From: Drosophila miranda
Taxonomy: Eukaryota > Arthropoda > Insecta > Diptera > Drosophilidae
Direction of reading: 5' to 3'
Assembly: GCF_003369915.1 (NCBI RefSeq)
Contig: NW_022881647.1
Coordinates: forward strand, 558,001 to 622,000
DNA: 64,000 nt
The translations under genes and the position numbers were made by a program. Shown piece after piece: positions 1-11,009 of this stretch; position 1 is the stretch's first letter, and each line of letters begins with the position of its first letter. The notes below the pieces were generated by a model. That model had not been told where the DNA came from. It worked only from the letters and a program-made list of their open reading frames with translations, and searched no databases.

Positions 1-788
1 GGGCGGAAGGGGGTGGGGCGAAATTCTGAGATAAACGTTTTATAGTGAGATCTAACAGAACTGCGGATACCAAATTTGGTTACTCTAGCCTTAATAGTCG
101 CTGAGATTTGTGGATGCCCCAGATTTTCGTCCTTTGCGGGGGCGAAAGGGGGTGTGGCGAAATTTGGACACGAAACGGTCAAGGTCCGATATCACAGGAG
201 TGTGGATACCAAATTTGGTTGCTCTGGCTCTTATAGGTTCTGAGATCCTTGAACTCATATTTTGCAATTGGAAAAACCGACCATGAAACCTGTGTGTTAG
301 AGAGAGACAGAGCGAAAAAGAATGAAATTGTTTTCTTGATTCTGGCTATAATAATTTTACGATCTGGTTGAGATTTTACACTCTAGAACATATAGTCATT
401 CTCTACGATTCTGCGTTTTTGGTTTTATCGTATCTTTAAAAATGTGGATGCCACAGATTTTCGTCCTTTTTGGGGGCGGAAGTGGGCGGGGTGAAGTTTT
501 GAAATATTTTTGTAGCAGTGACATATCACAGAAGTCTGGATCCAAAACATCGTTGCTCTAGCTCTTATAGTCTTTGAGCACTAGGCGCTGAAGGGGACGG
601 ACAGACGGACGGACGGACAGACGGACAGACGGACAGACAGACATGGCTCAATCGACTCGGCTATTGATGCTGATCAAGAATATATATACTTTATGGGGTC
701 GGAAACGATTCCTTCTGGACGTTACACACATCCACTTTTACCACAAATCTAATATACCCCAATACTCATTTTGAGTATCGGGTATAAT
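1..788 (+). mobile_element. DINE-1/mini-me (Helentron-like) copy A, cut by window edge
   Basis: Nonautonomous repeat truncated by the window start. It has degenerate internal subrepeats, each pairing an 'agattttcgtcc' block with a 'ggataccaaatttggtt' or similar block (around 1-110, 110-245 and 440-560), then a GACG/GACA microsatellite at about 597-644 (the GTCY proto-microsatellite of the mini-me/DINE-1 family), and ends in a short hairpin-forming terminus near 765-788 (ATACTC paired with GAGTAT). The same family recurs at 2.5, 5.7 and 25.5 kb. No ORF of a transposition protein is visible. The family assignment is from memory of Drosophila repeats; membership of one family is seen directly from the four copies. 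Confidence 0.75.
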
Positions 789-2538
789 TACAAGCACAGC
801 CAAAAGAAATGAGAGCTGCTTACAGCTAGAGGCAGGCCAGGCCCTCAGTCTCCTTCGGCTTCAGGCTGCATGCTGCACGTGCCGCGAATTTTCGAAACGA
901 ATTTGGAATTCCATCAGAGCCAAAATCAGTGGCCGTCTTTTGTCAGGCAGGGATCAGCCAGAGGCAAAAAAATGGAGTGGCAACTATTGACCATTTATGG
1001 GCATTTGGCTTCCTATTAAAAATTATTACTTAGTCGCCTTCGATCCTCCGCAAACAGCAAATTACGGATTCGCTTTTTGTCGGTCTGTCAGCCCCTAGTC
1101 CCCCACTGCCTGGATTCACCTTTACTGTGGATCGGATCGTGCTCAGCAATCAAATCGAGTCAAGGAACAAGTCGGGGAACTAGTTTTCCGCAGGCCTCGA
1201 AGTGAGCTCCACTCGATTTGGGCCTAAACGATTTGTGGGTACTCGTATATTTACGTTTAGCCACAAATCCATAAATATTAAATACACCAGAATGATTCTT
1301 GTACGGCTTTGATTCCTTTTCGGGCATTTGCCATGCAAATTTATGCCCAAAACTTTAATGAGATATATACGAATCTTATGGGTCTTTCACTCTCTACATA
1401 ATTACTTTTCTTAGCATCCAATTACTTTCCAAAAATAAAGCAACACCTGCTTAAATTATTAAGTAATTAACCGAATACCCCAGTCGCATAATCCTTTTCG
1501 TCCAACTTTCTCGTTGGGGCTCATTAAAATTAATGTTTTCGGCCGGAGCCGGAGCCTGCGCCTCTCCCTGCCCTGCATATTAATGGCCCGAATGTCCGCG
1601 GGGATAATAAACCGCTAATAAGAAATTAAAAGACCCTTGCTCCCCCGACAGCCGACACCCGCTACAAATGTTTGAAAGATTTCCCAGCATCGCATTGGCC
1701 ATAAAAATTAACTAATTGGCAAATGATGGAATCAACGGCCTTCCATCTAGGTACGAACGGGTTGTGGAAAGGCAGGGAGCAGGTGCGGGGGGGACATGAA
1801 TTTTTAAGTAGCCGTGGCATTGGGAACGCCCTGGGAGTTGGCACTGGGTTCACGATTCTCGAAATAAATGCTCGCCAGTGGATTGCCTTAAATCTGGCTG
1901 TTGTTCAATGACGTTGAAGGTGTCCTGGACCCAACCCTTTCGCTGATCCAGCCAGCCCATGGACTGCACTCCCCTTCCTCCACAGTGAATCGAATCCCAT
2001 GGAGCCCGTGCAGTCAGTCGCGAGTCCCGAGTCCCGTTCTGGTTGTGTGGCACATTTGTTTATTGTTTTCGCAATTACAATTACAATTTTTGGTGCAAAA
2101 ATTATCGCCAAGCCCATTTGTGGTAATTATTTAATGTGCCCTCCCAGGTGGGGCCCGGGACCAGCACCAGCATCCCTGTCCAAAAGCCTCTGCGTGTTTT
2201 AATTCAATTTCATGAAGTGTAGTGTAAAATTTCCAACTTTCCCCCTCCCCCTGAGAACTCATAAAGTGTCATCCATTGGTGGGCCGTTTACAATTAGGCG
2301 CAACTTTTTCCACTCCACTCCCCTCGCTTTTCTCTGCGGTTTTCTTTACTATTTTTTCTAAATATTTTGCGTGTAGAACTTTTTTGTTGTTTCAGTTTTG
2401 TATTCTTTTGAAGGGAAATGTTTATAATTTCCCGTGAGGGCCATTTTCTAAGCAACATCGCCGGGTCCCCAAGTTGTTTTTCACCCAATTTCGTTGTTGA
2501 ATTTTAATGCATATTTATTTCGAGCACTTCCACTAATA
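789..2538. other. Noncoding spacer
   Basis: AT-rich intergenic DNA between two DINE-1 copies. The short ORFs on both strands overlap one another, lack family features and have no splice context. I see no gene, RNA gene or obvious tandem repeat here. Confidence 0.5.
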
Positions 2539-3176
2539 AAACGAGGGGGAACGTTGTGAGTTGCTGCGGAGACCGCAACTCTACAGTTATACCCGATACT
2601 AAGTCAGTATGGCTCTCCTCCGGCAGACGCCGCTAATATTAAACGACACGACAAGGAGTGCGTGCGAGAGAGACAGAAAATCAGTCTGAGCGTGACGTCG
2701 GGCGCTGCGTAGCCAGTGCAAATTGATTTGTTCCTTTTGGCTATAAAAATGATCTGATCTGATCCAGATTCAGCAATCTGATATATATGATCATTATCTA
2801 TGATTCTGCGTTTTTAGTTTTCTCGTATCGTCGAAATTGTGGATGCCACAGATTTTCGCCCTTTGTGGTGGCGGAAGTGGGCGGGGCAAAGTTTTAAAAT
2901 ATTCTTGTAGCAGTGACATATCACAGAAGTCTGGATCCAAAACATCGTTGCTCTCGCTCTTATAGTCTTTGAGCACTAGGCGCTGAAGGGGACGGACATA
3001 CGGACAGACGGACGGACGGACAGACAGACAGGGCTCAATCGACTCGGCTATTGATGCTGATCAAGAATATATATACTTTATGGGGTCGGAAACGATTCCT
3101 TCTGGACGTTACACACATCCACTTTTACCACAAATCTAATATACCCCAATACTCATTTTGAGTATCGGGTATAATA
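2539..3176 (+). mobile_element. DINE-1/mini-me copy B, short form
   Basis: This copy shows both family ends. The left end starts with an ACGAGGGGGAACGTTGTGAG motif followed by a hairpin (GAGTTGC with GCAACTC) at about 2558-2582. The right end is the ATACTC/GAGTAT hairpin near 3150-3174. A GACG/GACA microsatellite lies at about 2991-3031. At roughly 640 bp it lacks most of the internal subrepeats present in copies A, C and D, so it is an internally deleted version. Confidence 0.8.
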
Positions 3177-5669
3177 AAATGTATACGTATATCTAAACAT
3201 AAAAACAAAGCTTCCATTATGTGTGAGGAATCATCCAAATGTGAAAGTTCATTGGAGAACATTTATGCATTAATTTTAGAGAGCCAAAGGGTGGGTACTA
3301 TACGACCCCTGGCTGGGCCCCGAATAGAAGATAGTTTTGCATAAAAAGCGTCGGCTAACAATGCGTGAAGGGGAATGTGAGAAAAGGTTAATTAATTTAT
3401 GTCGCACATGCCTAATGCCCATTCGGGGACCTGCGCCGGTAGTTTCGCAGTCCCGTTAATGGACTCATCTCCTACCATCCGTTGTACTCTTTGAGCTGGC
3501 CCATGATTAAAACTAGGCATGTTTGTTCATTTAAGCCCGTAATTTGTGTCGTAAATCACTCCAAAGTCAGCGCCCACGTTTCGCACCTTGGTCGCTGGTC
3601 GGGTCAGGAGTTAGAGAGAGGGGGGGAGTGTGGTGTTTAGGCCCATTGTGATGCCACTGTTGTTTGCCTAATGAGTCTGATTGGGGTTGAAACTGCCCGA
3701 ATAAGGTGCACGCACTCCCATAATCGGCGGAGTGCTTAAGAACCCTTTTACCGGGCTCGAGTTTTCCGGTTAAGTGTGTCTTTAGTTGGCCATATGAGCG
3801 GTGGCCATGATATGTTGCCACAAGGTGTCATCTTGCCCCATCATTAGCGCCATTTGTTTGGCTGTCCAGCGGGGGGGCGGCCATGGTGGTTAGGGGCGGG
3901 GAGAGGCAGCTGTAAAACCGGTTCATTTGCATATCAAAGGCCATAATCAACACCTTGCAAAACAGGGTCCAGGAATACACATACACATACACTCACCGCA
4001 TGGCATTGAAAACTTGTGACCGGGAGCGGGGAGGTGGGAAGGAATGGGGCAGCTATGGTATGTACATGCAACCGCATTGGCAGCACCATTGACAGGCTCC
4101 ATTTGCCCTTCATTTGCATGTTGAATGTCTGCCTGTCCCTCCTCCTCCTGCACCTCCTCCACCGAGTGAATGAAAGAGTGGTGTGGGGGTGGGAGAGGTG
4201 TGAAAAGAGGAGTCAGTCCTGCATTAGCGTTAATTGGCTCTGCGTGTGAGAGGTACATACGTGTGTGCTCCCCTTCTCCTGCTCCCCCAGTCCTTGAAGA
4301 AGTCCAGCTGCAGCATTAAATGAGAGAAAATCCACTCGGAACCGGTTTTAAATCTGCGGAAATATTATGGAAATTATGGGATTTTCTCCCAGAACAACTA
4401 TCCCTATCTATCCCTCTCCTCCAGTCCAAGGGAGACGCCCCCTGCCACCTGATACGATGCTGCTCCTCTGCTTAGCCCGAAACAAGAAGCAGAAAGCAGA
4501 AGGCAGAAACCAGAAACAGTTTGGAATTGGAACAGTCTTGAATGGTCTGGCCCCAAAATCGCCCACACCTGGACGAGGCGAAAATCCGGCATCTGCGCAG
4601 TGGACGACGTCGTCTAACTCTCAAGCTGGAACCCCAAACAATTCAGGGCGGAGTCATCGCGAGCATTGGCGGGCACCTTGCCGCACCGAGTGTCGTGTCG
4701 GTCGGGATTTAGGTGCTCACACACACACACATACACTGAAATTCCCTCTATGACATGCCCATCCCACACGCGATGGAGGGCTGGAGCTAGAGGGAGAGGT
4801 GGGTAGAGGGAGCTCTGAGACCGTCCCAGTCCTTCAGCGGCAATCTGTTAAATATTTTAATGGCCAACAAAAGCATTTTTCGCAACGAATTTATGATGAT
4901 ACTCGTACTCGGAACCAGTGTAAATATTTGCCCGAGCTTCCCCTCTGCTTTAAAAATGTTTATTCGGTGAACAGATCCCAGAGATTCGGAGGAGTTAAGC
5001 AGATTCGAAGAAAGCAGCAAAAACAAAATCTAAAATATAGAGTCCTGAGAAAAGTTCAATTTTTCCAGAACCAAGAAACCAAACTGAAAGTTTTAAGAGA
5101 ATTGGAGGCCCAATCTGCACGTAACCCTTAAAAAACCAACCTTTAATCAAACGATTGGGAATCTATCATATTCCTTTCAGACCTAAAAAAGCTACAAATT
5201 ATTGATATTATTTTAAAATTTTTACAATTTACAATAGACACACATGTATTTCGGTTTTCAGCGCTCTGAGAGCAGTCACAAGCTGGCTTTCAGGATCCAC
5301 ACGGCTTTCGGGAAGGCCTCTTAGCTTGTAGGCCATAACAATATAAATTCAATAATAAGCTGACGTCGTCCGCTCTGGTGAGGACCATCCATGCTGTCTC
5401 GATTATCAGAGAGGTAAGCGCCAGAGACAGATAGCAAACGTTTGACGTTCTGAACGTTTGAATCCATACTGACAAACGGATGGTCCTTCAAAGAGAGCAG
5501 ATGGGGTGACGATGTCACCTTCTTTCTAAATTTATTTTGAGCAAGAACATCATTAGAATTGCCTTTCAAGTTATGCGCTTAAAATACGTATAATTCAGCA
5601 AAGATATTTACCCAGTATCCCTAGTACTAAGCTCCTCAAGAAAGTCTCAAAAGTAATTAGAAAACATTT
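3177..5669. other. Noncoding spacer
   Basis: Intergenic DNA with pyrimidine-rich patches and a short CA repeat near 4721-4735. The longest ORF (128 codons at 4367-4753, plus strand) is low-complexity in places and shows no recognisable domain, so I do not call it a gene. Nothing else is supported. Confidence 0.45.
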
Positions 5670-6761
5670 TTATACCCGATACTCAAAATGAGTATTGGGG
5701 TATATTAGATTTGTGGTAAAAGTGGATGTCCAGAAGGAATCGTTTCCGACCCCATAAAGTATATATATTCTTGATCAGCATCAATAGCCGAGTCGATTGA
5801 GCCATGTCTGTCTGTCCGTCCGTCCGTCTGTCCGTCCCCTTCAGCGCCTAGTGCTCAAAGACTATAAGATCTAGAGCAACAATGTTTTGGATCCAGACTT
5901 CTGTGATATGTCACTGCTACAAGTATATTTCAAAACTTCGCCCCGCCCACTTCCGCCCCCACAAAAGACGAAAATCTGTGGCATCTACATTTTTAAAGAT
6001 ACGATAAAACCAAAAACGCAGAATCGTAGAGGATGACTATATGATCTAGAGTGTAAAATCTCAACCAGATCGTATAATTATTATAGCCAGAATCAAGAAA
6101 ACAATTTCATTCTTTCTCGCTCTGTCTCTCTCTAACACACAGGTTTCATGGTCGGCTTTGCCAATTGCAAAATATGAGTTCAAGGATCTCAAAACCTATA
6201 AGAGCCAGAGCAACCAAATTTGGTATCCACACTCCTGTGATATCGGACCTTGACCGTTTCGTGTCCAAATTTCGCCACACCCCCTTCCGCCACCGCAAAG
6301 GACGAAAATATGGGGCATCCACAAATCTCAGAGACTATTAAGGCTAGAGTAACCAAATTTGGTATCCGCACTCCTGTTAGATCTTACTATAAAACGTGTA
6401 TCTCAAAATTTCGCCCCACCCTTTTCCGCCCACACAAAGGACGAAAATCTGTTGCATCCACAATACTGGACATTCGAGAAAACTAAAAACGCAGAATCAT
6501 AGACAATGACCATATCTATCAGATTGCTGAATCTGGATCAGATCAGATCATTTTTATAGCCAATAGGAACAAATCAATTTGCAGTGGCTACGCAGCGCCC
6601 GACGTCACGCTCAGACTGATTTTCTGTCTCTCTCGCACGCACCATTTGTCGTGTCGTTTAATATTAGCGGCGTCTGCCGGAGGAGAGCCATACTGACTAA
6701 GTATCGGGTATAACTGTAGAGTTGCGGTGTCCGCAGCAACTCACAACGTTCCCCCTCGTTT
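5670..6761 (-). mobile_element. DINE-1/mini-me copy C, full-length form, reverse orientation
   Basis: Reverse-oriented and about 1.09 kb, with both ends preserved: the ATACTC/GAGTAT hairpin end at 5670-5700 and the CCCCCTCGT end at 6750-6761. The GTCC/GTCT microsatellite sits at about 5807-5840. Three internal subrepeats follow (about 5935-6010, 6190-6310, 6320-6450). This copy is the best guide to the full structure of the family in this window. Confidence 0.8.
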
Positions 6762-9729
6762 AGTATATTTTTGCAAAACACCCGTTTCTGTGGTATCCAC
6801 GGAACACTCCGCGCAGCTCAACGTATATTCTTATGCTCCCTCAGAACCAAGCTCTCCAGATTTCTTTAACTTTTATTAGGCCATCAACATTTGTTGGGTC
6901 TTTCGAAAAGACTTCTTGTAGTTATTCCTGGAATATCTGCAGAGAAAACTTTCAAGAACTGCGAAAGAACACAACGATTATTGGCCAGTGCCAAGTGCCA
7001 ACTGCCAGCTCCATTCTTTTTTACGATTGCCATCCTGTGGCATCTGGTGGCATTTTGTGGTGTGTTGTGCCCAAAGCTCCCATACATATGTACATATGTA
7101 TGTTCCCCTGATTCTGATTGTGGGTAATTGACATATAATAAAAGTGGAGATATCTCTCTATCTATACTGTTCCTTCCACCCTCATGACCCTCTCTCCTGG
7201 CAACTATGTATGCTCGTATTTGAGTCAGCAGAATTTTCAAAAAGTAATTCTCGTCTCATTTTGGGGCTGGTGTCCCTGTCCCCCACTGTCACATGTTTAT
7301 CTACCCATTTGGCGCCCTTAACCCCTCCGCACCACCTGAGTATGTAATTATGGGGATGATGCTTAACCCACTCGTAAATTATGTGTGATCCCTATAGCTA
7401 ATAGGTAATTTATGTGCTGACCGCAAATAAACCAAACAACAGCGCACAAAAAAAGGACAAAACTTTTCCACACACAACAAATGTCCATGGATTTCGGTGT
7501 CCATTAGCCTCTGGGCGGGTGTGGCCGAGCACTGGTCACCTCTGGCCAGAAACAGAAGTGGACACAGAACCCGCATCAAGGATACCTTTTTTTGTGTTGC
7601 AATCTAATTACAATGGCCACAGGGCCACAGGCCATATCTCCTCCTCTAGGTATTTACATATTTGCTATTAGTTTAAAGTCCTACTTTAAATAATCCATTA
7701 GCAAATGCCTGCACATCACCCTTGCCTCTTACCCGCACGGGACTTAAAAGCTAAAACCTGTTGAGTTACAACTCAATTCCCTGAACAATTGGCTAACTAA
7801 AAAGCCAAAGGAAAAGCCAAAGGCAAAGGCAAGACTTGTCTCCCATCCATAAACCCCTTCAATACGAATTCACATTCACTTTGTCTATGCATCTTGTGGC
7901 ACAGATTATTGCTGCTTTGAATAACAATCGATGGCGCGGCGACATCGGATGGAAGATGGAGGATGCCTTAGACGGGCACTACAACGCTCCATTGTCTTGG
8001 TCCTGGTTCAGTTCCCACTTCTGGCATTTTATTACCGTCTAGAGAGTGGCTGCATTTTACCCTCTTCCTCAGCTGAAAGCTTTCCTTTTTTTCCTCTTTC
8101 TTTTCTTTTTTTGTGTGCTGTGATGTGATAGAGCTATAAATGGTTTTTGTCATTCCGACTATCGATGGCAAAGTGATTTTTTACGATGGAAACATGCTTT
8201 TTGAGGAACGTTCGACTAGATCAGATCAGAGATTTTAAGCCCAAACAATATTAAATTGGTGACCGCGTATCATCGTCGTCATCAACGATTCTGGCTCGTG
8301 TTTGATTGATGAAGTTATTCAATCGGAGCTTGTTCGAGAGACTGGGTCAATGAATTCCAATTCCCATTAAACCAATTCCGACGTGCATACAAATAAGATA
8401 CCTGCCAGACACCAAATACCTGAAAGCTAACACAGGTGACATAATCAACTGCTAGAGTCAGAAATTTCTTTAAACTTTAAATATAGTCCCAAAGAGTGTT
8501 ACTGTAGCTCACATAACTTCAATTATTGCATTATAAAGCACATAAAAGTCAACCTTGCTCATCGCCTAATGTTTATGAACTCTAATGTCTTGGACAATGC
8601 GAATTCTCAAGTTGTTTGTCGAGTTCTAAGGCCCCGAAACCAGAAACCAGACACCACAACTAAGAACGAAACATCGCAGAACCACGAGCCACTGAGTCAT
8701 CATCGGTTTCAAGAGTTTTACGAGTACGAGTATATCTCCCATCTAAATAAAATTGAATTATAATTGCTGCCCCGCCTCTTTGTCGGAGGCTGGCAAAGCT
8801 TCAATTCATTAAAGTCGTGGTGGTATTGGGATTTTGATCAGCAGGAATCAAAGTAGATATTTTTAGTATGAATCTTTATATTACGAATATTTACTGCCCG
8901 TGCAATGGTATCATATGGTATGTTATGAGAGAGAGAGGAAGAGTTATTGTACGATGGGGCAAAGGGTATTAAATACTTCGGCATTTCTTTCTTGTTTTCG
9001 AATTCTGTCGATTTCCTGGTGCACACGCCGAATGGACAACAATGTGCAGTGTCTGACAATCGGATAGTGATCATAAATATTTCCATTACAATAATTAGTA
9101 ATGCAAAACTTAATGATGCCTCACCAGTCACCAGGTGGTAGAACTGAGAATACCCTTACTGACTCTAACAAATTAATATTATGTATATACATATGTTTTC
9201 CTCTAAGAATTATCCAGATCCAAGTCAAATACAGTCTACCCGAATATTATCTGACAAATTTGGTTAGTTTATAATGCGAAAGTTCTTCCACCAACAGTTT
9301 TTGTATTCCTATTCTTTAAAACTTCTGAGATATATATCTATCTTCTTTACTAAACAATTCTCTCCCGAAAAAACCTCTCCCCGTAGTCACAATACCCTTC
9401 TCCAAGAGTGTATCCCATCCCCATAAAAAACCAATGCTGATAATGATACAAATATCTTCACTTCATATTCACTGTCCGATAGGGGGGATAGGGGGTCTGG
9501 CCAGCGAATTAATCAATGAGGCAATCACGGCCAAGCCATCGCCAAATTAACCGCCAGATTGGGACCACTGTGCGGGCTGGATAGGATCGGGATAGGGGCC
9601 TGGTAGTGAAGCGTAGCGGATCGGCCACAGATGACAAAAGACGAAACAAAACTAACGAATTTGTGGCTCATTATTTGTTCTGGCGCTGCCAAAAAAAAAA
9701 GTAGCAAAAAAACCGTCCAAACACTTTGT
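6762..9729. other. Noncoding spacer upstream of the secreted-protein gene
   Basis: AT-rich DNA with no supported gene. Several overlapping short ORFs occur (for example 6884-7240, 7836-8128, 8838-9131) but none has a domain, repeat or splice structure. The distal part leads into a TATA box at 9730 and may contain regulatory DNA for the gene starting at 9946; I cannot name specific sites. Confidence 0.4.
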
Positions 9730-9735
9730 TATAAA
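9730..9735 (+). promoter_or_regulatory. TATA box of the secreted-protein gene
   Basis: A TATAAA hexamer lies 211 bp before the start codon at 9946. A transcript starting about 30 bp downstream would have a 5' UTR of roughly 185 nt, ordinary for a Drosophila TATA-type promoter. Assigned from position only; no initiator was confirmed. Confidence 0.5.
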
Positions 9736-9945
9736 CGGATCGTGATGAGGGGCAAGGGAGAGGGAGAAGAACAGCAGCTTCCAGAGCTTACAGCGATCGC
9801 CTGAGCAAATCTACAGACAGTCGTACAACGGCAGCATATAACACCAGTCGCAAGTCGCGGAGTGGGCGCCCGATCTCGTCGAGAAACACTCCAAACAGAA
9901 GCAACCAGACAACAAAAAAAACTACAACTCAAGTGATCTTACAAG

Positions 9946-10854
9946 ATGTTCAGCCGTCAACAGCTAATGGTAATTGTGATCAATGAAGCGCCACCCACGC
10001 AGTATCTATTTTTCCATCTTAAAAGATGCTTATGGAGAGCTTCGAACTCTAAAGAAGAGAACAATTAAACATAAGTTGAAAATATGTTCTTTATAATCGG
10101 ATTTATAGACATTTATCGGACTAGAGCCCCAAGAGATGTCCGCTCTATTTTTCTCTTCAAATAGTGATCGTCCACTGTCTTATCGCTTGCCTTTCTTCCA
10201 GCTCATCTGCCTGGGTCTGCGAGTCCTTAGCTGCCTTTCGCTGCCGACTGAGAAGTCTGCGGACATCGAGGAGGATGTGATCAGCATAGACAATCAGCCG
10301 CAAAAAGTGATACGTGTGCATCCGCAGGACCTGCCCTCGAAGAAGGATCACACCGGCGCCAATATGAACTCGGCTCTCTTCCAGATTCAGACCCTGCGAC
10401 CGGTCACGAGCACCGGCAATCGGAAGTACGTGGACTCGAAGGAGATGCGGATGCGCATGAGGAAGCGTCGCCCCAGGCCGGCCACTGACGGTGAAGACTC
10501 GTCGCAGCCCATCCAAGCCTTGAAATAAAAAGAACTAAAAGCCTTTCCCAAGCAGAAAACGAAGCAACAGAAGCAACTAAAGTTCATCCCCCCCAAACAG
10601 ACGCTGAGGAGTATCTGAATGGGGACATGGACATGGACACGCTGAAGGACATGGCGAGCCAGTTGCTGCCCGTGCAGATGACACCCGGCCCCTATCCCGT
10701 CTACTACGTGGGTACGTCCAAGACCAACGGCCGCTTCGGCAAGTTCCCCATCAAGGCCTTCGGCTCCCCGGCGGAGTTCTCCAAGTATCTGGTCAAAAGC
10801 AAGGCGGAGCCCATCAGCCGACACCAGCGCGTCGAGGGCTACGTCCGGCGCTGA
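9946..10854 (+). CDS. Small secreted protein, two exons, apparent 1-bp frameshift
   Basis: Exon 1 (9946-9969) encodes eight residues and ends at a GTAATT donor. A 232-bp intron ends in a pyrimidine-rich tract plus CAG, and exon 2 starts at 10202 in frame. The joined N-terminus (a few polar residues, then LMLICLGLRVLSCLSLP) is a typical signal peptide, so the product is probably secreted. The middle holds a very basic stretch (RMRMRKRRPRP), a possible proprotein-processing site. The first frame stops at 10526-10528. The next frame is open without interruption from 10495 to a stop at 10854 and encodes a Pro/Tyr/Gly-rich C-terminus (LLPVQMTPGPYPVYYVG). One missing base in the A-rich run at about 10522-10532 would account for this; it may be a sequencing error or a real lesion. 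Full product about 228 residues. I do not recognise the family. Confidence 0.65.
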
Positions 10855-11000
10855 TCTTGTGATCTTTTTTGCCTAGTTAAATTATAAATTATGTATAAAT
10901 TATTACCTCAAAAGTAATCACACAATAATTGTAATCGTACTCATAAACATATTCATAATTATATATGTATTTCGAATTTCGGCTTTCGGCTAATTGCCGC

Positions 11001-11006
11001 AATAAA
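11001..11006 (+). terminator. Polyadenylation signal
   Basis: AATAAA 147 bp after the stop codon at 10854, in an AT-rich 3' UTR; the likely cleavage signal for the secreted-protein gene. Confidence 0.5.
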
Positions 11007-11009
11007 CTC

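Noticed and set aside
597-644. Possible CRISPR-like or satellite array
   Set aside because: It is the GTCY-type microsatellite inside a DINE-1 element, without spacers; the genome is eukaryotic.
4367-4753. 128-codon plus-strand ORF
   Set aside because: No domain, low-complexity segments, a CA microsatellite inside its end and no splice or promoter context; likely chance.
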